In this document: positions 19,850 through 24,561 of the stretch, in pieces | Layout: each line of letters opens with the position of its first letter | Position numbering within the stretch: the stretch's first letter is position 1 | Assembly (NCBI GenBank): GCA_002400365.1 | Contig: DHFK01000170.1 | Span: 1-24,561 of the forward strand | Origin: Anaerolineales bacterium UBA4826 | Lineage (GTDB): Bacteria; Chloroflexota; Anaerolineae; UBA4142 | Direction of reading: 5' to 3' | DNA: 24,561 bases | Notes under the pieces: generated by a model | Database searches by the model: none | What the model was told of the DNA's origin: nothing | The model's input: the letters and a program-made list of their open reading frames with translations, nothing else | Position numbers and translations under genes: made by a program

Positions 19850-22177
19850 TTACTCGAACGCGCGGAGGTCCACGCCGCGTTCCGCGAGCAATGCTTGCAC
19901 GCGTTCCAGCGCGTCCGCGCGCACGAGCGCCAGCGGACGCGCGCCCGCGTCAAAGCGTGTGAGATACGGCTTGAGTTCCGGGTCCGCCAGCAGTTCGTTG
20001 CGCGCGGCTTCGTCGCGAAACTCGACGAGCGTCAACGTCCCCAACTTGGCGTCGCCAAAGTACTTGCCCCACGCTTTCAGTCGCGTCAGCAATTTCGGCG
20101 GCGGCTCGCCGCGATGCACGCTCCGCAACCGCGCGATCATGGTCGGCACCGAGAGACCCTGTTGCGCCGCCGCGCCCGCGCGCTCGCGCGTGATCCGCGC
20201 GTGGCGCGGATCGAGGATCTCCGCGAAGGGTTCGATCCCTTCGTACGCGTAGACGCTTGGCGCGCGTTGCGCAAAGGTCACGTTCCCCTCTTCGTCGGCG
20301 ACGGCGCTCGCGGGCGCGTTGAACTGATCGCGCCGGGTGACGACCGGCAGCCAAGCGTTCTCGCGCAGCGCGTCTGCCAGCGCCGGCGCGCTTGCCTCGG
20401 GCAGCGCAACCTGTTCCCCCACGCGCCGACCCAGTTTAGGCGCGAGCGCGCTATGCGCGAAGAGCGCGTCGAGCGCGGCGGCGTCTTCGGCTTGCAAAAG
20501 CGTCACGCCGCGACGAAAGGTCATGCGCTCGTGAACGGCTTGCCATTCCTCCAGCGAACGCCGCACGTTCTGCGGCAGCGCGGCGTGCGTCGCCGCTTCG
20601 AGATACGCAATGATGCGCGCGACGTCCCAGTCTGCGCGCTGCCCGCGATACACCGACTCGCGCGTCAGGCGATACGTCAACGCGTGATCGCCGCCCTCGA
20701 ACTGCGCGAATTCGTCGAGCGTCATCAAGACGCCTTCGGCGATCGGCTCCATGGCGACGATTTGAAAATTCGGCTGCACGACGACGCGCCCGCCTTCTTC
20801 GGCAATCGTCACCGGCGCGCCGACGCCAAGCAGCCACGCGCCCATCGCCGTCAGCCGATACGCGCGCGCCGGGCTGCCCTCTTTGTCGGAACCGATGTCG
20901 GTCAAGCCGAGCCAGCGCAGTGGCTCTACGATGATGTGCCGGATGATCGCGCCTTCGACTTGATCCCAACCGGTAGCTTCGTCCTGGATGCCGTTGTAGG
21001 TTAGGTTAAAGGGATTGTTGGACGAGTAGTAGGGCGAGGAGTAATCCATGCCATAGCCGTAGTATGGACGCGCCGACGCCTTGCGCGGAAAAAGAAATTC
21101 GTAACTCCCCAGGCGAATGTCGTCGAGCAAGTCTGCCAGATTGACCCAGCCGGTCCCGCCGCGCGCCTTGAGGTAACTCACGATCACGCGGCGCGCTTGG
21201 ATCAGTTCGGGCGGCGCGGGGCGGCGGTGGTCCCACCCGTACGCGCCTTGGGGCATCCGCAATTCGTTCCAAGTCGTCGCGGCAAGCCACGCTTCGTACG
21301 CCGCCTTGACGCGCTCCGCTGGCGGAAGCGTCCAATACGCCTTGCCCTCGCCCGCCACAAGCACACTCTCATCCGGACTGCTGACGCCATTGACTTTTGC
21401 CGGCTCGATCAAATGCAGCGCGACCGACAGCCGCCGCAAAAAGTAGAGGTAGAGCTCGTTTTTCTCTTCGCGTTTTTTGTTTTCGGGCAATCCCAGCGTT
21501 CTGGCGATCTCGAGGAACGTTTTCTTGTACACATAGCCCGCTTGGGTCAAGTCTATTTTGCCGGCGCGCCGGACGAAACCCACATAGCGTGAGAGATCGC
21601 GTTGAAAACTGCGCGCCGAGCCGGGCTCGATGCGTGCGGGTTCTGGCGCCGCCGTCATTTGAGGCGCGCTGGGCGCGGGCAGAAACGCGCGGATTTCTTT
21701 TGGAATGACGAGAAAGCGCCCCAACTCCCAGTGGATGACTTGGCTCGTGGTTGGCCCGGCGATCTCGCGCGAAAAAACCAAGCCGAGCAACAACAATCTT
21801 GCCGCGGCGTCCTCCAGCGTCGGCTTGCCGCTGTAACGCGGATTGCCTGCGGGTTGCGCGTTTGGCGAAATGTAGCCCCAGGCCGATGACTTGGGCCGGG
21901 GCGGCAACGCAATCGCCTGATCGCGCTGCAGAATGCCTTTCAACGCGCCGACCGCGATCTCGCCGCCGGCGCGCTGAATCCGCGTCACGATCGCGTGTTC
22001 GACTGGGTTCAGACTCGCCAGCGCGCGCGCCACTTGCTCGCGCTGCGAAAATGCCTGCGCGAGCCGGCTCGCCAGCGCGCTCTTGTTCTGATTCTTGACG
22101 TCAATTTTGTGCTCGCGCGCGATCTCTTTTAGAACATTCACATCGTACCCGAGCAATAGTTCCGGTAACCCAGCCAT
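19850..22177 (-). CDS. Large protein with XPB/Ssl2 N-terminal-like (Helicase_C_3) domain
   Basis: A 775-residue cytoplasmic protein without ATPase motifs. The N-terminus (MAGLPELLLGYDVNVLKEIA) carries a short helical SAP-like segment, followed by winged-helix-like stretches (LNPVEHAIVTRIQRAGGEIA). The diagnostic part is around residues 460-480, VVVQPNFQIVAMEPI, and the C-terminal HRGEPPPKLLTRLKAWG region, as in the domain shared with the N-terminus of XPB-type DNA repair helicases. A low-complexity Tyr/Ser/Asn stretch (about 385-405) lies in the middle. It follows a similar gene after 17 nt. Such proteins are often encoded near an XPB helicase in this kind of bacterium (from memory); none is seen here. 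A DNA repair or nucleic-acid role is inference. AAGG-CGGAG precedes the ATG. Confidence 0.7.
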   Translation of the reverse strand: MAGLPELLLGYDVNVLKEIAREHKIDVKNQNKSALASRLAQAFSQREQVARALASLNPVEHAIVTRIQRAGGEIAVGALKGILQRDQAIALPPRPKSSAWGYISPNAQPAGNPRYSGKPTLEDAAARLLLLGLVFSREIAGPTTSQVIHWELGRFLVIPKEIRAFLPAPSAPQMTAAPEPARIEPGSARSFQRDLSRYVGFVRRAGKIDLTQAGYVYKKTFLEIARTLGLPENKKREEKNELYLYFLRRLSVALHLIEPAKVNGVSSPDESVLVAGEGKAYWTLPPAERVKAAYEAWLAATTWNELRMPQGAYGWDHRRPAPPELIQARRVIVSYLKARGGTGWVNLADLLDDIRLGSYEFLFPRKASARPYYGYGMDYSSPYYSSNNPFNLTYNGIQDEATGWDQVEGAIIRHIIVEPLRWLGLTDIGSDKEGSPARAYRLTAMGAWLLGVGAPVTIAEEGGRVVVQPNFQIVAMEPIAEGVLMTLDEFAQFEGGDHALTYRLTRESVYRGQRADWDVARIIAYLEAATHAALPQNVRRSLEEWQAVHERMTFRRGVTLLQAEDAAALDALFAHSALAPKLGRRVGEQVALPEASAPALADALRENAWLPVVTRRDQFNAPASAVADEEGNVTFAQRAPSVYAYEGIEPFAEILDPRHARITRERAGAAAQQGLSVPTMIARLRSVHRGEPPPKLLTRLKAWGKYFGDAKLGTLTLVEFRDEAARNELLADPELKPYLTRFDAGARPLALVRADALERVQALLAERGVDLRAFE

Positions 22178-22194
22178 CTCCGCCTTCTCTGCCT

Positions 22195-24561
22195 TTACGT
22201 TTTACTCTCCGCGTCCCCTACCACAACCTTGGGCGTGTACCCTTTTTTCACCAACTCGTTCACCAACTCGTCCACCCCTTCGTCGCGTACGACGACGAGG
22301 CGCGGCGAGAACTGGTGGACGATGTGCTTGCCCAGCGAGGTGCCGGCGATGAGTTCGCGCAGCGCCAGATCGTCGGCGAGTTCGAGCACGGTGAGGCGTT
22401 CGTAGAGATGAACCCGACCATAATTCGCCGCCAGCGTGTCCATCCGCGCGCGCAGCGCCGGCGGAAGCGGCGCGCCGACCGATTCGAATTTTTCCGCGAT
22501 TTCGGGCAGGGTCACGCCGCGCTCGAACGCGCGCGCGAGCGAGACATTCGAAACGCGAAAGGCCAGCACCTCACGCGTTGGATCGGCAAACGCGCGGACC
22601 AGTGGCATCAACTTGGCGGCGGCGGTCGTCGCGCGTAGACGCACGGTCGTATCGTCGAGCCAGTGAATCGCGGCGACGCCGGGTTCTTCCGCGCGGACGG
22701 CTGCCGGCGGCGGGCTGGCTTGGTCCGCGGAGAGCAGCCACGCGCCGAGCGCGGTGACCTGGAACGCTACGAGTTCTTGCCGGTCGTACGCCAACTCGAC
22801 CGCGCCGAGCCAGCGCAGCCCACCTTCGAACAACGTCGCGAGAACTGGACGATACGCTTCGTCCCAATGGCGCGTGTTGCCCGGGTCGTAGCGATGCCGG
22901 GTCTTGGCGGCGATGAGAAACCAGGTATTGTTATGCGTGTGGGTGTGGAGGAAATCGGCGCGCAGATCACGCGTGGTTTCGGCGAACGCTTTCCAACTGT
23001 ACCAGGTCTGCGGCTCGAGCGGCGCAAGCAACCGCGCGACAAACTGCCGCGCCGCGCCCATTTCCTCAACCAAGGTGCGGTGCGTGAATGATTCGTCGAG
23101 CGACGCGCGCTGCGCCGTCAGCGACGCGCGCGTGGTCGCCATCCGCAGTTCGCCAAAAGCGACCGCACCATTGCCCCACGCGTGCCACAAGGCGCGCTGC
23201 TGTTCCGCCGGCGTCTGCCCGCGCCAGGCTTTGACTTGCTCTGCATCGACGTGGGCGTTGCCGTCGTCCGTCGCTCTGACGATGCCGAGTGTGAGTAACA
23301 TCCCGGCGATCCAGTTACCGAGGTCGCGCGAGCCGCCCGCAAAAGTTTCCAGCGTGTCCAGCGTTTCGTCGGCCCAGAAAGGCAGAAATGGAATGGTCAG
23401 CGCGCCGGAGGGCACATAACTGGACTTGATCTGCTCGACCTCTTGCGGCACATAGTCCCATTCGCCGATGTATGGGAGCGTTGAAATCTTCGGGTCGCGC
23501 GCGCGGACATTCAAGCGCAGCGGCGTCTGTTCGGCAAATTCGATGAGCGCATCGAAGAGCGGCAGGATCGGCAGCGTCGGTTCCGCGGGTTGCAACTGTC
23601 TGACTTTGTCGGCCGGATACAATTTGACTTTGGAAGGCAGCAGTGGGAGGTCTAGCGCTGTGACGAACGGCGACCAATGGTAGTGCAGCCGGGCGCCTTC
23701 GCGGGTACACGGAAACAGAACCCCGGCGGATTGCAAGCCGCGCAGCGCCAGATCGAGTCGGCGCATGTCGCCGCCAGCGCGTTTTTTCCACACGCGTTCG
23801 AGCCAGGTGCGGTCTGAATCCCGGTCAACGCCGTAGAGTGTGTTCACTAGACGGAGCAGTTGATCTTCTTCGGGAGAAAATTTGGCCGGCAGCGGCGCGT
23901 CTGCCAGCGCCTCGGCGAGTTGCGCGATGAGCTTGTCTCTTGCCGACGCGGACAAGACCCAGCCGCGGCGTTCGGCGATCGCGCGTAGGTCATCCACCGC
24001 TAGGTCAGCCACCAACGAGGCGAACTCGGTTTTGCCTTGAGTGACCGCCAGGGCTTGAAGTTGCGGCGCGGCTTGCAGCAAGTCTTTGGGCGTCGCGTTC
24101 AGCGGAAGGTTTTCGAACGCCGCGCGCACCTCGGGCGGCGCGCTCTCCAGCGTCCTCAACAGCGCTTCCACTTGGGGAGCGGTGGCGCGGGCTTGCTGGC
24201 GCAGGTCGGGGCTGCCAAGGAGGTTGATAAACTCGCCCATCGTGTGCGGGAAGAAACTATCGGGTTCGTTGATGTACGCATACATTGCCGCGGCGATGTG
24301 TTCGCACGTGGGGTTGTGGACGCGCGCGTGGTTTACGTCAGAACAAACGGTGGATTCTTCGTTCACGTCGAAGACGACCGGTAGCAGACTCGCGCCGTCG
24401 CGGACGGTCGCGTGAAGCGCTCTGCCGTCGAACGAGCGCTGGGTCACCGCGCCGCTGGCGAAGAGGACGCTCCCTTTAGCCGCGTTCGGTTTGCCGCAGA
24501 GAGCCACGACATCAATTTCGCTCAGGTCGGCGCCCGCATCCGCCAAGCCGATTTCGTCGTC
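22195..24561 (-). CDS. XPB-N-terminal-like protein with degenerate SWIM motif, N-terminus outside window
   Basis: 788 residues are visible; the frame stays open to the window edge, so the start is missing and the TTG at 24546 is not a real start. Near the visible N-terminus, VCSDVNHARVHNPTCEHIAA resembles a SWIM zinc finger (CxCx(n)CxH), but the second cysteine is Asp. Long helical and winged-helix-like regions follow. The C-terminus (MDTLAANYGRVHLYERLTVL, GTSLGKHIVHQFSPRLVVVR, ELVNELVKKGYTPKVV) matches the XPB/Ssl2 N-terminal-like domain. No Walker motifs are visible. It probably forms an operon with the related gene 17 nt downstream. SWIM domains bind DNA or proteins in helicase and recombination factors; the exact job is unknown. 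Confidence 0.7.
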   Translation of the reverse strand, partial: DDEIGLADAGADLSEIDVVALCGKPNAAKGSVLFASGAVTQRSFDGRALHATVRDGASLLPVVFDVNEESTVCSDVNHARVHNPTCEHIAAAMYAYINEPDSFFPHTMGEFINLLGSPDLRQQARATAPQVEALLRTLESAPPEVRAAFENLPLNATPKDLLQAAPQLQALAVTQGKTEFASLVADLAVDDLRAIAERRGWVLSASARDKLIAQLAEALADAPLPAKFSPEEDQLLRLVNTLYGVDRDSDRTWLERVWKKRAGGDMRRLDLALRGLQSAGVLFPCTREGARLHYHWSPFVTALDLPLLPSKVKLYPADKVRQLQPAEPTLPILPLFDALIEFAEQTPLRLNVRARDPKISTLPYIGEWDYVPQEVEQIKSSYVPSGALTIPFLPFWADETLDTLETFAGGSRDLGNWIAGMLLTLGIVRATDDGNAHVDAEQVKAWRGQTPAEQQRALWHAWGNGAVAFGELRMATTRASLTAQRASLDESFTHRTLVEEMGAARQFVARLLAPLEPQTWYSWKAFAETTRDLRADFLHTHTHNNTWFLIAAKTRHRYDPGNTRHWDEAYRPVLATLFEGGLRWLGAVELAYDRQELVAFQVTALGAWLLSADQASPPPAAVRAEEPGVAAIHWLDDTTVRLRATTAAAKLMPLVRAFADPTREVLAFRVSNVSLARAFERGVTLPEIAEKFESVGAPLPPALRARMDTLAANYGRVHLYERLTVLELADDLALRELIAGTSLGKHIVHQFSPRLVVVRDEGVDELVNELVKKGYTPKVVVGDAESKT

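Noticed and set aside
19829..21004. Long + strand frame of 391 codons
   Set aside because: Antisense to the XPB-like gene; Arg/Ala/His-rich composition typical of the complementary frame of G+C-rich coding DNA.

Overview
The window looks like a chromosomal piece of a high-G+C Chloroflexota (Anaerolineae-like) bacterium. This is an inference. It rests on proline/threonine linkers in cell-surface proteins, a sugar-binding lipoprotein with a repeated TKVVEQ linker, a pair of XPB-N-terminal-like/SWIM proteins, and a minimal alpha-glucoside operon without its own ATPase. No rRNA, tRNA, CRISPR array, integrase or transposase was found.

Layout. 1-1409 (+) is the 3' part of a long-chain acyl-CoA synthetase, closed by a clear terminator. 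1417-3720 (+) is a visibly more A+T-rich island: a free-standing LuxR-type DNA-binding protein, a 12-bp-arm inverted repeat next to a good promoter, two secreted proteins of unknown function, two hairpins and a short secreted ORF that may be a truncated gene. 3723-5684 (-) holds a NitT/TauT-type ABC permease, a UbiE/MenG methyltransferase and a MOSC protein.

5966-14222 (-) is a carbohydrate operon read right to left: LacI regulator, beta-phosphoglucomutase-like enzyme, GH65 phosphorylase, sugar-binding lipoprotein, MalF-type permease, TIM-barrel isomerase/epimerase-like protein, MalG-type permease. The lacI promoter is textbook (TTGACA, 17 bp, TATAGT), with a 34-bp double operator over the expected start site. 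A GH63-type glycosidase (14583-16439, +) is divergent. The likely pathway is import of an alpha-glucoside, phosphorolysis by GH65 to beta-glucose 1-phosphate, isomerisation to glucose 6-phosphate, and hydrolysis of related glucosides by GH63. A short relic resembling a GH13 C-terminus lies between the two divergent promoters.

16440-19653 (+) begins with a cluster of hairpins and a C-terminal fragment of a prepilin peptidase. It continues with a two-gene type IV pilus-like operon: a PilN-like protein carrying two PPC-like domains and a PilO-like protein ending in LysM. 19850-24561 (-) encodes two adjacent large XPB-N-terminal-like proteins, the second running off the window and carrying a degenerate SWIM motif.

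The most unusual signal is a set of intergenic micro-repeat arrays with 7- or 8-bp period, each with a different unit and each with direct and inverted arms that can fold. At 4880, 7621, 8503 and 12479 the array includes the stop codon of the upstream minus-strand gene. The 8503 array is 21 consecutive octamers in perfect phase over 168 bp, and it supplies both the malF start and the stop of the binding-protein gene.
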